A DNA stretch of 64,000 nt from Planctomycetota bacterium (GTDB taxonomy: Bacteria; Planctomycetota; Planctomycetia; Planctomycetales; Planctomycetaceae), in assembly GCA_030836185.1 (NCBI GenBank), contig JAURQH010000067.1:53082-117081 (forward strand), read 5' to 3'. Positions 35,039 through 44,219 of this stretch are shown here, piece by piece. A model generated the notes under the pieces. The model was given only the letters and a program-made list of their open reading frames with translations, ran no database searches and was not told where the DNA came from. Position 1 is the stretch's first letter, and the number at the start of each line of letters is the position of its first letter. The position numbers were made by a program, and so were the translations under genes.

Positions 35039-36690
35039 CTGATTCGCGACGATCACCCGAAAACTCTTCTTCTCTCGACAACAGTGATCCTGATGGATCA
35101 CTGATTGCCGAAGAAAATGCCTCTTACGGCGAACCCCAAACCGTCGCGGTGATCGATATCGGGACAACCTCGATTCGCATGGAAGTCGCTGAAATTAATA
35201 CGGCAGGACAAATCCATTCTTTACAGCGTTTATTTCAGGCGGTCAATCTGGGACGGGAAGCGTTTACTCGGGGATCGCTGCGAAAATCGACGGTGGAAGA
35301 ATGTGTGCGAATTTTACGGAGCTACCGTCGTGTGCTGGACGAGTATCAAATCACTCGCCCTGAGCAAATCAGAATTGTGGCTACCAGCGCCATCCGAGAA
35401 GCCGATAACCGACTCTCGTTTCTGGATCGTATCTACAGCGCGACCGGTTTTCTGATTGAACCCATTGAGCCTCCCGATGTGATCCGCATCACTTACCTCG
35501 GCTTGCAACCTTTTTTGCAAGCCGAGGCCACGCTGTTCTCCAAAACATCGATGATTCTCGAAGTCGGCGGGGGCAGCACCGAACTGTTAATGGTTCAGGG
35601 AGAAGATGTGCTGACCTCACAAACTTATCGTGTTGGCACGGTCCGTTTGCGTGAGAGCCAGGAAGCACTGCGGGCCCCCCATATGCGTTCGCAAGACATC
35701 ATGACCGATCAGATCACCCATATGATCGAGCAAATGCAGCAACATGTGGGTGAAGAAGGAATCGACCAAATTGTTGCTTTGGGAGGCGATGTCCGATTCG
35801 CTGCATCCCAACTTCTTGAAAATTGGACCCCCGAAAAACTGGCACGACTGTCCCTGAAAGCGTTGGAGAAATTTACCAAATCGATCCTCGCAATGACGCC
35901 CGACCAAATCGTTCGTCAATATCGTCTCAGTTATGCGGATGCAGAAACACTGGGGCCAGCATTACTCAGTTATGTGATGGTCGCCAAGGCATTTGATCTC
36001 GATGAGCTGTTAGTCACTCGCTTCAGCTTGAGAGATGGTTTGCTCAAAGAACTCTCGAATCGCCAAACCTGGAACACTGGTTTCGATGACCAGATCATCC
36101 GCTCGGCACACGAAATTGTCCGAAAGTTCCAAGCCGACGAGTCACATTGCGAACATGTCGAATTACTCAGCCGCGAACTTTTTCAAGCGATACGCGAAGA
36201 ACACGGGTTGGATCAGCGACATGAAGTATTAGTTCGCGTGGCGGCTTTGATGCACGAATCGGGTATGTTTATTGGAATGAGCGGCTACCACAAACATACC
36301 TCCTACATCATTCTTCATAGTGACCTGTTTGGTCTCAGCCGACGCGACTTGATGCTCACCGCACTCATCGCCCGGTATCATCGCCGGGCAACTCCCAAAC
36401 CGTCTCACCAGTCGTATGCCGCGTTGTCGAACGAGGAGCGAGTACTTGTACGACAACTGGCCGCGATCCTGCGTGTCGCCGATGCACTTGATCGCTCTCG
36501 CAGTCAACGAATCCGAGACATTAAATGCGAAGTTCGTGAACGGCAGTTTGTCATCAATGTCCCCCGCACCGCCGATCTGTCCGTCGAACAAATTGCATTG
36601 AAACAAAAAGGCCCATTGTTTGAGGAGATTTTTGGGATGCAGGTGGTTTTGCGTCCCCTGCCCAGCGCGACTCAAACCAGAAATAGATAA
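35035..36690 (+). CDS. Ppx/GppA-family exopolyphosphatase with HD domain
   Basis: 551 residues. N-terminal ASKHA phosphatase: VAVIDIGTTSIRMEVAEI, ATSAIREADNRLSFL, ILEVGGGSTELLMV and ALGGDVRFAA. From about 330 an HD-type region (HCEHVELLSRELFQAI, RVAALMHESGMFIGMSGYHKHTSYIILHSDL). Members hydrolyse terminal polyphosphate or pppGpp. A 4-bp overlap (ATGA) with the ROK gene and a short gap of 8 bp to ppk1 indicate one transcript. Confidence 0.94.
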   Translation: MTDSRRSPENSSSLDNSDPDGSLIAEENASYGEPQTVAVIDIGTTSIRMEVAEINTAGQIHSLQRLFQAVNLGREAFTRGSLRKSTVEECVRILRSYRRVLDEYQITRPEQIRIVATSAIREADNRLSFLDRIYSATGFLIEPIEPPDVIRITYLGLQPFLQAEATLFSKTSMILEVGGGSTELLMVQGEDVLTSQTYRVGTVRLRESQEALRAPHMRSQDIMTDQITHMIEQMQQHVGEEGIDQIVALGGDVRFAASQLLENWTPEKLARLSLKALEKFTKSILAMTPDQIVRQYRLSYADAETLGPALLSYVMVAKAFDLDELLVTRFSLRDGLLKELSNRQTWNTGFDDQIIRSAHEIVRKFQADESHCEHVELLSRELFQAIREEHGLDQRHEVLVRVAALMHESGMFIGMSGYHKHTSYIILHSDLFGLSRRDLMLTALIARYHRRATPKPSHQSYAALSNEERVLVRQLAAILRVADALDRSRSQRIRDIKCEVRERQFVINVPRTADLSVEQIALKQKGPLFEEIFGMQVVLRPLPSATQTRNR

Positions 36691-36698
36691 CTCAGATC

Positions 36699-38837
36699 AT
36701 GGAACTCAATCCCGAACATTACTTCAACCGCGAGTTGAGCTGGCTGGAATTTAACGACCGAGTCCTGGGTGAAGCGCGAGATGCTACGCTCCCCCTGTTG
36801 GAACGTCTGAAGTTTCTCGCCATCGCCAGTTCCAATCTCGATGAATTCTTCAAAGTACGTGTGGGTGGATTGAACATGTTGGCCAACCGGGGAGCCACCA
36901 AGACTGATCCCTCTGGCTTGACTCCCGCCGCACAACTTAAACAGATCAGCAAACGCACTCAACAAATGGTGCAGGACCAAATGACCTGTTTCCTGTCGGA
37001 AGTGGAACCGGGCCTGAATGAAGCCGGTATTCGCCGCCGCACAAGAAAAGACCTTTCAGAGAAACAGCTACGGTTTGTCAAAGAGCTGTTCCGAAGTGAA
37101 ATCCACGCCGTCCTGACTCCGATGCGAGTGATCCTCGATGAAGAATTCCCGCTGCTTGTTCAGGAATCACTCAGCGTGTGTGTGCGGTTAACCTCGACCG
37201 AGTTCGATGAAGAGAGCCAACCGATTCCCAGGCTGGCTATCATCCCTTTTAATTCCTATTCATTACGCTTTGTCACTCTCCCCTCAGATGGCGGTTACGA
37301 ATATATTCTGCTCGAAGAAATCGTTTCGATGTTTGCGGACAAATTCTTTGCTGGTGAAACCGTTGAAGAATGTGTTCCCTTTCGACTCACGCGAAATGCC
37401 GATGTCAGTTTGCGCGAGGATCAAGCTGCCGACCTGATGACACAAATGGAAGACTTACTGGAAGCTCGCAAAGAAGGCGAATGCATTCGCCTCGAAATCT
37501 CCGATGATGTCTCGACTGATCTCATCGAGATCTTAGCCGCGAAATTAGAACTCCCATCTCCGGGGCTCTACCGCGTCGCCGGTCCACTCGATATGTCCGC
37601 CTTTTGGGAATTAGTCGGCCTGTCTGGTTTCGAGCATTTGAAAATCGAAGATTGGCCTCCACAACAACCTGCAGCAATCAGCAGTAACGATAATCTCTTT
37701 GAATTGATTGCTGAAAAAGATTTATTGCTGTATCACCCCTACGAAAGTTTCCAGCCCGTTGTCCGCTTCATCGAACAAGCGGCCAACGACCCCGACGTGC
37801 TGGCCATCAAACAAACTCTCTACCGCACTTCGCGCAATAGCCCGATTGTTGAAGCGTTGATGAACGCCGCTAAAAAAGGAAAGTATGTCACGGTTGTTGT
37901 CGAACTCAAAGCCAGGTTCGACGAAGCCAGAAACATCGAATGGGCCAAGAACCTGGAACAAGCCGGGGTTCAAGTGATTTACGGCGTGCAAGGATTAAAA
38001 ACACACGCCAAAGTTTGTGTGGTTGTTCGTCGCGAACCGCAGGGCATACGTCGTTATATGCACTTCGGCACAGGCAATTACAACGAAGCGACCGCACGGC
38101 TCTATTCTGACGCCAGCTTGTTCACCAGCGATGACGTTCTTGGTGCCGATGCCACCAGCTTCATGTATGCGATCACCGGTTATTCGCAACCGCATCTGTA
38201 TAGTAAGTTAGAAGCGGCCCCCACAACGATTCGAACTCGATTGATCGAATTGATCGACGGAGAAACAGAGCGAAAAAAACAGGGACAAAAAGCGGAGATC
38301 ATCGCCAAGGTCAATACACTGGTTGACCCGGAAATCATCGAGGCACTTTATCGCGCCTCACGGGCCGGAGTTAAAATCCGTTTGAATATTCGCGGAGCAT
38401 GCGCATTGCGACCTGGAGTGAAGGATTTGAGTGAAAACATTCAGGTCATCAGTATTATTGACCGATTCCTCGAACACGCTCGTGTCCTCTATTTTCATCA
38501 AGGTGGCGATGATCTGGTTTATATTTCGAGTGCCGACTGGATGCCACGAAATCTTGATCGCCGTCTTGAATTGATGGTTCCCGTCGAGCATAGCGATCAT
38601 CGAAATCGGTTACTGGCGATTTTGAAGACTTATTTTCGGGACAATGTGAAGTCGCATGAGTTAAAATCGAATGGGAAATACAAACGTCTGCGGCGAGGGA
38701 AAAAAGCAGAACTGCGCAGTCAGGATGTGTTGTATCGACAGGCTTGCGAAGCGACTAGCCGAGCGTCACAAACGTCTCGGACTGTATTTCAGCCTCATCA
38801 AGCTCCCGGCAGTGACTCAGATAGGACGTCAACGTGA
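36699..38837 (+). CDS. ppk1: polyphosphate kinase 1
   Basis: 712 residues, membrane-peripheral enzyme making polyphosphate from ATP. HPYESFQPVVRFIEQAANDPDVLAIKQTLYRTS, the autophosphorylated His in YMHFGTGNYNEATARLYSD and the second His in RFLEHARVLYFHQGGDDLVYISSADWM match PPK1 of E. coli at the corresponding places. N-terminal NPEHYFNRELSWLEFNDRVL is the conserved PPK_N start. The C-terminus is extended by about 40 residues rich in Ser/Gln. Stop overlaps the next gene by 4 bp (GTGA). Confidence 0.97.
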   Translation: MELNPEHYFNRELSWLEFNDRVLGEARDATLPLLERLKFLAIASSNLDEFFKVRVGGLNMLANRGATKTDPSGLTPAAQLKQISKRTQQMVQDQMTCFLSEVEPGLNEAGIRRRTRKDLSEKQLRFVKELFRSEIHAVLTPMRVILDEEFPLLVQESLSVCVRLTSTEFDEESQPIPRLAIIPFNSYSLRFVTLPSDGGYEYILLEEIVSMFADKFFAGETVEECVPFRLTRNADVSLREDQAADLMTQMEDLLEARKEGECIRLEISDDVSTDLIEILAAKLELPSPGLYRVAGPLDMSAFWELVGLSGFEHLKIEDWPPQQPAAISSNDNLFELIAEKDLLLYHPYESFQPVVRFIEQAANDPDVLAIKQTLYRTSRNSPIVEALMNAAKKGKYVTVVVELKARFDEARNIEWAKNLEQAGVQVIYGVQGLKTHAKVCVVVRREPQGIRRYMHFGTGNYNEATARLYSDASLFTSDDVLGADATSFMYAITGYSQPHLYSKLEAAPTTIRTRLIELIDGETERKKQGQKAEIIAKVNTLVDPEIIEALYRASRAGVKIRLNIRGACALRPGVKDLSENIQVISIIDRFLEHARVLYFHQGGDDLVYISSADWMPRNLDRRLELMVPVEHSDHRNRLLAILKTYFRDNVKSHELKSNGKYKRLRRGKKAELRSQDVLYRQACEATSRASQTSRTVFQPHQAPGSDSDRTST

Positions 38838-39358
38838 AACAATTGCTGCTGATGCGACATGCCAAGTCGAGTTGGAGAGACAAAGAACTTTCCGATTTTG
38901 ATCGTCCTCTGAAACGACGCGGACAGCGGGCCGCATTGCGAATGGGACAACATTTGCGAGAACAGCAATTGATTCCATCACACATCGTCTCCTCCACCGC
39001 TGAGCGCGCTCACGCGACTGCTGAATTACTCCTCAGTGAGTTTCCCGAACCTTCCGAACTGGAACTCCGCGACGAACTTTACCACGCCCTTCCGAAAACG
39101 ATTGTGCGTGTCATTCGCGACACCGACGACAATCACGATTCATTAATGATCGTCGGCCATAACCCCGGCTTGGAAGAGTTAGTGTTTCAGTGGTCGGCAG
39201 ATTTTGTCGAGTTCTCGACCACTGCCATTGCCCACTACTCACTCAGGATTGATCGCTGGTCAGAACTCAAATTGAATCTCGTGCAGAATTACGAAAACCT
39301 GTGGAAACCCAAGGAACTCGACGGAGAAACCACAGAAACATCACCGCAACCTGAGTAA
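38834..39358 (+). CDS. SixA-like histidine phosphatase
   Basis: 174-residue RHG-type phosphoglycerate-mutase-superfamily protein: LLLMRHAKSSWRD (the RHG variant RHAKS), DFDRPLKRRGQRAA, and DSLMIVGHNPGLEE with the second catalytic His. SixA proteins dephosphorylate phosphohistidine proteins; in this operon a role in controlling or processing the polyphosphate enzymes is only an inference. GTG start overlaps the ppk1 stop by 4 bp. Confidence 0.9.
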   Translation: MKQLLLMRHAKSSWRDKELSDFDRPLKRRGQRAALRMGQHLREQQLIPSHIVSSTAERAHATAELLLSEFPEPSELELRDELYHALPKTIVRVIRDTDDNHDSLMIVGHNPGLEELVFQWSADFVEFSTTAIAHYSLRIDRWSELKLNLVQNYENLWKPKELDGETTETSPQPE

Positions 39359-39363
39359 TCCTT

Positions 39364-40173
39364 ATGGCACATCCGCATCTCATCCTTCCCGGAAAAAATC
39401 TTAAACTCAAAGATTTATCCACACGCGGGAAAGACTTTCACGAGGATCGTGAACAAGCCGACGCTGAACTTCCCGAATTACGTCTCGAACTCGCCGAGTT
39501 ACAACGCAGGCTTTACGCCGAGGGAAAACAATCTTTATTGGTCGTATTACAGGCCATGGATACGGGAGGGAAAGATGGGACGATCCGCCACGTTTTTCGT
39601 GGCGTTAATCCGCAGGGAGTGCATGTTGCCTCTTTCAAACAACCCTCTGATCGAGAACTGAAGCACGACTTTCTATGGCGGATCCATCGTGAAGTGCCCG
39701 GCCGCGGAATGATCGGTATCTTCAATCGCTCCCACTATGAAGATGTGTTAGTCGTTCGTGTGGAAAAGATTGCCCCTAAAAACATCTGGTCCGAACGGTA
39801 CGAGCTGATCAATCAATTCGAGTCACTGCTCACACATAACAACACTCGCATCCTCAAGTTTTTTCTCCACATCTCTCCCGAAGAACAACTCGAACGATTC
39901 CGTGCTAGGCTTGAAAACCCAGACAAACGCTGGAAGTTTTCGCCCCACGATCTGGAACATCGCAAACATTGGGAAAAGTATCAAAATGCTTACGAGGATG
40001 CTTTGACGAAATGTAGCACGAAAGAGGCCCCCTGGTTTGCGATTCCTGCCGACCAAAAATGGTATCGTAACTGGGTCATCTGCAAGACGATTGTCGAAAC
40101 ACTACAGGACATGAATCCTCAGTATCCTACAATCGATTGGGAACCCGAAAACTTCGATCTTGATGAACCATGA
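39364..40173 (+). CDS. ppk2: polyphosphate kinase 2 family protein
   Basis: 269-residue P-loop kinase: Walker A AMDTGGKDGTIRHVF, lid and substrate regions FLWRIHREVPGRGMIGIFNRSHYEDVLVVRV, and HISPEEQLERFRARLENPDKRWKFSPHDL. PPK2 enzymes use polyphosphate to phosphorylate AMP/ADP or GDP. Whether this class I or III member favours synthesis of ATP is not readable. It begins 5 bp after the SixA-like stop, so the five genes ROK-Ppx-PPK1-SixA-PPK2 form one polycistron. Confidence 0.95.
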   Translation: MAHPHLILPGKNLKLKDLSTRGKDFHEDREQADAELPELRLELAELQRRLYAEGKQSLLVVLQAMDTGGKDGTIRHVFRGVNPQGVHVASFKQPSDRELKHDFLWRIHREVPGRGMIGIFNRSHYEDVLVVRVEKIAPKNIWSERYELINQFESLLTHNNTRILKFFLHISPEEQLERFRARLENPDKRWKFSPHDLEHRKHWEKYQNAYEDALTKCSTKEAPWFAIPADQKWYRNWVICKTIVETLQDMNPQYPTIDWEPENFDLDEP

Positions 40174-40223
40174 CATCGCTTGCGTGTCTCACTGGATAAC
40201 CCATCCCCTTCCGCCAGACCTCC

Positions 40224-41114
40224 ATGAACGATTCCGTCACACCACTTCATTCTGATCACTCCCGAAAGTTCGAATGCAACCGGTATGTCTATCCGGTTTT
40301 ATCTCGTCGCAGTAAGGGACTGTCGCTGGGTGTGAATCTAAACCCGGACAAAATCTGTAACTTCGATTGCATCTATTGTCAGGTGAATCGCCGTGTGGAA
40401 GCAGAAACCACATTTGTCGATCTTCCCGGCGTACTGCGAGAGCTGGAAGATCTGTTATCCCTGATTGTTTCGGGCGAAATCTACGATCACCCTAAGTTTT
40501 CAGATGTTCCCGACCACTTAAAACGGCTGAATGACATCGCATTTTCAGGCGACGGCGAGCCAACCACTTATCGCAATTTTGATGACATCATCTCGCAAGT
40601 CGCCGCTCTCAAAGAAAAACACCAACTTTCTGAAACCAAGCTGGTTCTGATCACCAATGCCAGTATGTTTCATCGCCCGGTCATTAAAAATGCCCTCGAA
40701 CTGATGGACGCCAACAATGGAGAAGTCTGGGCGAAACTCGATGCAGGGACGCAAGAGTATTATCATTTGATTGAACGGACCAAAATTCCGTTTCAACAGA
40801 TCCTCGACAACATCCGCGACGCGGCAAAGATTCGTCCGCTCGTCATTCAATCACTGTTCATGCGCGTTAATGGACATCCTCCCGAAGATGCCGAGATCGA
40901 AGCCTACTGTGAGCGTCTGAATGAAATGATCGCATCGGATGGTCAACTGAAGTTGATCCAGATCTACACAGTGGCACGGTCGCCGGCAGAGAGTTACGTT
41001 GCCAGCTTGAATGATGAAGAAGTCGATCAGATTGTCGCCACAGTCCGAGAGCGAACAGGCTTAATCGTTGAAGGGTATTATGGTCGCCCCACCGAACCAC
41101 AATCGACGACTTAG
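40224..41114 (+). CDS. radical SAM protein
   Basis: 296 residues. CNFDCIYCQ is the CxxxCxxC Fe-S/SAM motif, followed by IAFSGDGEPTTYRNF and LVLITNASMFHRPV, typical of the radical SAM barrel. Start ATG 40224. It follows the polyphosphate operon after 50 bp on the same strand, which may allow readthrough. Its stop TAG overlaps the stop of the convergent gene by four bases (TTAG at 41111-41114). The exact function is unknown. Confidence 0.88.
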   Translation: MNDSVTPLHSDHSRKFECNRYVYPVLSRRSKGLSLGVNLNPDKICNFDCIYCQVNRRVEAETTFVDLPGVLRELEDLLSLIVSGEIYDHPKFSDVPDHLKRLNDIAFSGDGEPTTYRNFDDIISQVAALKEKHQLSETKLVLITNASMFHRPVIKNALELMDANNGEVWAKLDAGTQEYYHLIERTKIPFQQILDNIRDAAKIRPLVIQSLFMRVNGHPPEDAEIEAYCERLNEMIASDGQLKLIQIYTVARSPAESYVASLNDEEVDQIVATVRERTGLIVEGYYGRPTEPQSTT

Positions 41115-41533
41115 CGAATAGACGCAAGTGACCCATTCGGGAAATCGATCATCACGACTGAATTGTCGGGCATGATTAACCGTGCCTGGCTTTGTTTTAA
41201 TGCCCGTTCTTCCAGCAGATGTTCACACCGCGGACATCGAGCAATGTGAGCTTCCACCAACTTGGTCTTCTCGGCATCGAGTTCACCATTGATGAATGAT
41301 TGTGCCAGTTCTGTCACTTGATCATGTGAGAGTGCTTGGGGTGAGGACAAAAACTGATTCCCGACGAACAAACCCACCAGCAGACACGTTGCCGTGATGG
41401 CAACAAGTTTGACTCGCTGGATTTGGCGTTGTTGCTTGAGCCGTTTGACCAAGCCCATAATCGTGCCTTGATCGCACGGCTTCCAGGATTGTTCATCGGC
41501 TTGTGAATCGGGGGTCGAGTTTTGATTCGTCAT
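41111..41533 (-). CDS. membrane protein with zinc-finger (zf-HC2-like) C-terminus
   Basis: 140 residues from ATG 41533. One membrane helix (KLVAITATCLLVGLFVGNQFL) lies between an N-terminal cytoplasmic/lumenal stretch and a C-terminal domain with HIARCPRCEHLLEE, a zf-HC2 anti-sigma-factor signature. Hallmark His and two Cys are all there. Anti-sigma factors of this type usually neighbour a sigma factor; none is visible, so a stand-alone regulator is likelier. Confidence 0.78.
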   Translation of the reverse strand: MTNQNSTPDSQADEQSWKPCDQGTIMGLVKRLKQQRQIQRVKLVAITATCLLVGLFVGNQFLSSPQALSHDQVTELAQSFINGELDAEKTKLVEAHIARCPRCEHLLEERALKQSQARLIMPDNSVVMIDFPNGSLASIR

Positions 41534-41645
41534 GATCATCAATTCCTGACTGCTGGCAGCATCTCTCAAAAAACTTGATTATTGTAATATCGGCATTCTG
41601 CCCAGTCTTGTCTGTGAAATGACTCACAAATTCGACTGACTGTCA

Positions 41646-42356
41646 CTATTCCGTCGGAATCACGGGAGCAGCAAGACCAATACTTTCTGCCAGTCGAGCC
41701 GGATTGGGAACATAAATCTTCCGTTTTTTGATCAATAACAGGCGATCATATCCCAGTTCTCCCAGCAACACAGTCACCGTCTCGCGAGTACTACCGATGA
41801 TGTTGGCCAAATCCTGATGCGACAATCGGATCGCAATCCGCACCCCCTCGGTCTCCTGCTCGCCGTATTTTTCCAAGAGTTCGACGAGCAAATGAACCAG
41901 TCGCTCCCGGTTGGAACGAAACAACAAAGACTTCAATCGGCGTTCAACGCGACGCCTGCGCAAACCCAGCAAACGAGTGACTCCCAACGAAACTTCCGCA
42001 TGACTTTCCATCAATTCGTGGATCACATTTCGTGGGATGGCAACCACTTGAGACGTTTCCATCGCCTCGGCGAACTCTTCTCGAGTCCCTCCTTCTAAAA
42101 TCGCCAATTCTCCGAATAATTCTCCTGGATCAATCAAAGCCAGCAATGCCTGCTTACCATCAGGTGTCAGATGATAGAGTTTAATCCGCCCCGAAATCAG
42201 CAGAAGAACGGAATCACTCTGATCGGACGGCAGGTAGACAAGCGATGCTTTAGAGAACTTTCGCATCCGCGATTGAGACTCGACCTGTTCGATCTGACCG
42301 GGAGAAAGTTTCTCAAACAGGCTGCACTGCTTCAGAAACCAGTACTTGTCTTCCAT
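41646..42356 (-). CDS. Crp/Fnr-family transcriptional regulator
   Basis: 236 residues. Cyclic-nucleotide-binding-like domain: FEKLSPGQIEQVE, SDSVLLLISGRIKLYHLTPDGKQALLALIDPGELFGELAILEGG. The HTH motif LSHQDLANIIGSTRETVTVLLGELGYDRLL is near the C-terminus. No four-Cys Fe-S motif of true Fnr. The effector and targets are not evident. It neighbours the zinc-finger membrane protein on the same strand. Confidence 0.92.
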   Translation of the reverse strand: MEDKYWFLKQCSLFEKLSPGQIEQVESQSRMRKFSKASLVYLPSDQSDSVLLLISGRIKLYHLTPDGKQALLALIDPGELFGELAILEGGTREEFAEAMETSQVVAIPRNVIHELMESHAEVSLGVTRLLGLRRRRVERRLKSLLFRSNRERLVHLLVELLEKYGEQETEGVRIAIRLSHQDLANIIGSTRETVTVLLGELGYDRLLLIKKRKIYVPNPARLAESIGLAAPVIPTE

Positions 42357-42467
42357 GAATGGCCCACATCAGAAATCAAACGACCCGGAAATCTCAGAGA
42401 GTTACCACAGGCTTCAACAATACGCATGTGAATGCATTCAGGCAACCCGAAGAAAAACTAAGCTCAA

Positions 42468-43151
42468 CTATTCGTTCTGAAATACCGTCCTCCCCAAGTC
42501 CCACGGCACGCCGATTGAGATCACTGTAACGCGACCAGTCCACTGTTTGGAGTCCGCATTCGAAAAACCTACTTTTCTGGCGACAAATGTGGCCGTGAGC
42601 TCCGCTTGAATGGAAACTCCCAACGGATCACCGGAATCACAATCTAATCCCGACGGAATATCGACCGCAAAAACAGGCGTCGCCGCAGCATTGATTCTTT
42701 CAATCAAGTTCACGAAAGGAGGCCGAACTTGTGAACTCAACCCCGTCCCGAACAACGCATCGACAATCCAGTCCGCTTCTTCCAGCGACTCATCAAAATC
42801 GGAACCCACATCATCAACCGAGTATTCCTGGATCGGAATCCCCAAACGCGATGCTACCCGATAATTGATGAGCGCATCGCCTGCCAGTTTTTCAACGGAC
42901 GAAAAGAGCCTCACCTCGACTTCGCAACCAGCCAACATCATATGTCGGGCAATGACAAATCCATCTCCCCCATTGTTGCCACCTCCCGCACAGATCACGG
43001 CACGTCGCACATTACTTTGACTCAGCAATAACTCCGCAGCACCACGGCCAGCATTTTCCATGAGAGCGATGCCGGGAAGTCCCAACTGTTCGATGGCCAC
43101 ACGGTCCACATTACGAACTTCTTCTCGACTTAACGTGGGAATTGCGTTCAT
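42468..43151 (-). CDS. nnrE: NAD(P)H-hydrate epimerase
   Basis: YjeF N-terminal-type epimerase, 227 residues from ATG 43151 (chosen over 43199, whose extra residues are not homologous). Motifs: LSREEVRNVDRVAIEQLGLPGIALMENAGRG, ICAGGGNNGGDGFVIARHM, DALFGTGLSSQVRPPF and VDIPSGLDCDSGDPLG. Repairs damaged NAD(P)HX together with a dehydratase, which is not adjacent here. Confidence 0.94.
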   Translation of the reverse strand: MNAIPTLSREEVRNVDRVAIEQLGLPGIALMENAGRGAAELLLSQSNVRRAVICAGGGNNGGDGFVIARHMMLAGCEVEVRLFSSVEKLAGDALINYRVASRLGIPIQEYSVDDVGSDFDESLEEADWIVDALFGTGLSSQVRPPFVNLIERINAAATPVFAVDIPSGLDCDSGDPLGVSIQAELTATFVARKVGFSNADSKQWTGRVTVISIGVPWDLGRTVFQNE

Positions 43152-43291
43152 GATGACTCTTGGGTTTCTGGAGAGTTTACGACAACATTTGACAGTCATT
43201 CACCCTAATCGATCATGAAACCAAATCAAGAAACACGCTAGGAGCACCCTAAATCAACGGGCAACCTCTTTTTCCCGAAGTCCCGATATGT

Positions 43292-43297
43292 TATAAT
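43292..43297 (+). promoter_or_regulatory. extended -10 promoter for SDR gene
   Basis: TGTTATAAT at 43289-43297: a perfect TATAAT with the TGn extension that can replace a -35. It lies 45 bp before the TTG start of the SDR at 43342. Confidence 0.5.
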
Positions 43298-43341
43298 TTT
43301 TCGAGTCGTTAAGGGATGACCTTTCTGGGAGTTAGGGCCTT

Positions 43342-44202
43342 TTGCTGGACACGTACGCAGAACGCTGGGCGTTGGTGACCGGTGCCTCTTCAGGCATCGG
43401 TAGAGAGTTCGCGCATCGACTTGCCGGACTCGGAATGCACCTCGTATTGACGGCTCGTCGTGAAGACGAAATGCGGAAACTCGCCGACGAACTCGACACT
43501 CGTCACGGCACACGCTGCGAGATTATTCCACTCGACTTATCAATTCCTAGTAATCCCGAGAAGCTGGTTGATGAAATCCACAAACGAGACATCAGCATCG
43601 AACTTCTGGTCAATAATGCGGGCTTTGCTCAGGTCGGCACTTTTGCGGATACCGATCAGGAACAAATCTTTCAACTGGTGCAGTTAAACATAGCCGCACT
43701 GACAGAGCTTTCTTATCGGCTCGCCGGCCCGATGATCGAACAAAAGCACGGCGGCATCATTAATGTTGCGTCGGTTGCCGGCTTTCAGCCTGTCGCTTAC
43801 ATGTCGGCTTATGCCGCCAGTAAGGCGTATGTCCTGCATTTCAGTGAAGCTTTATGGGCCGAGTTCAAAGACTACGGGATCACCGTCTTAGCACTTTGTC
43901 CCGGACCAACCGAAACGGACTTTTTCAATGTGGCCGGTGTGCCGGGTTGGTTAAAAGGCCAAGCCGCACACACCTCTGAAGAGGTTGTCAAAATCGCGTT
44001 GCGCTCACTGGAAAAGAAAAAGCATTACGTCGTCGTAGGGTGGAAGAACTACATCCTGTCATTGCTGTGCCGCTTAGCGCCTCGCAAAATGGTGGTTAAC
44101 GAATCTCGCAAATACTTCCGGCCTCGATCCAAGCCGAAGAAGAAACGTAAAGAGAAAAACACCGAACAGGATTCAGCATCCGCTGAGGGTTCCGAATCTT
44201 GA
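43342..44202 (+). CDS. short-chain dehydrogenase/reductase (DltE-like)
   Basis: 286 residues: TGASSGIGREFAHRLAGLG, LLVNNAGFAQVG, and the catalytic Ser-Tyr-Lys in NVASVAGFQPVAYMSAYAASKAYVL. A lysine/arginine-rich tail (RPRSKPKKKRKEKNTEQ) of about 25 residues is added after the fold. The start is a TTG at 43342 downstream of an extended -10 promoter; it lacks a Shine-Dalgarno. Substrate unknown. Confidence 0.9.
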   Translation: MLDTYAERWALVTGASSGIGREFAHRLAGLGMHLVLTARREDEMRKLADELDTRHGTRCEIIPLDLSIPSNPEKLVDEIHKRDISIELLVNNAGFAQVGTFADTDQEQIFQLVQLNIAALTELSYRLAGPMIEQKHGGIINVASVAGFQPVAYMSAYAASKAYVLHFSEALWAEFKDYGITVLALCPGPTETDFFNVAGVPGWLKGQAAHTSEEVVKIALRSLEKKKHYVVVGWKNYILSLLCRLAPRKMVVNESRKYFRPRSKPKKKRKEKNTEQDSASAEGSES

Positions 44203-44219
44203 TCGCCGGTAGAGATCGC

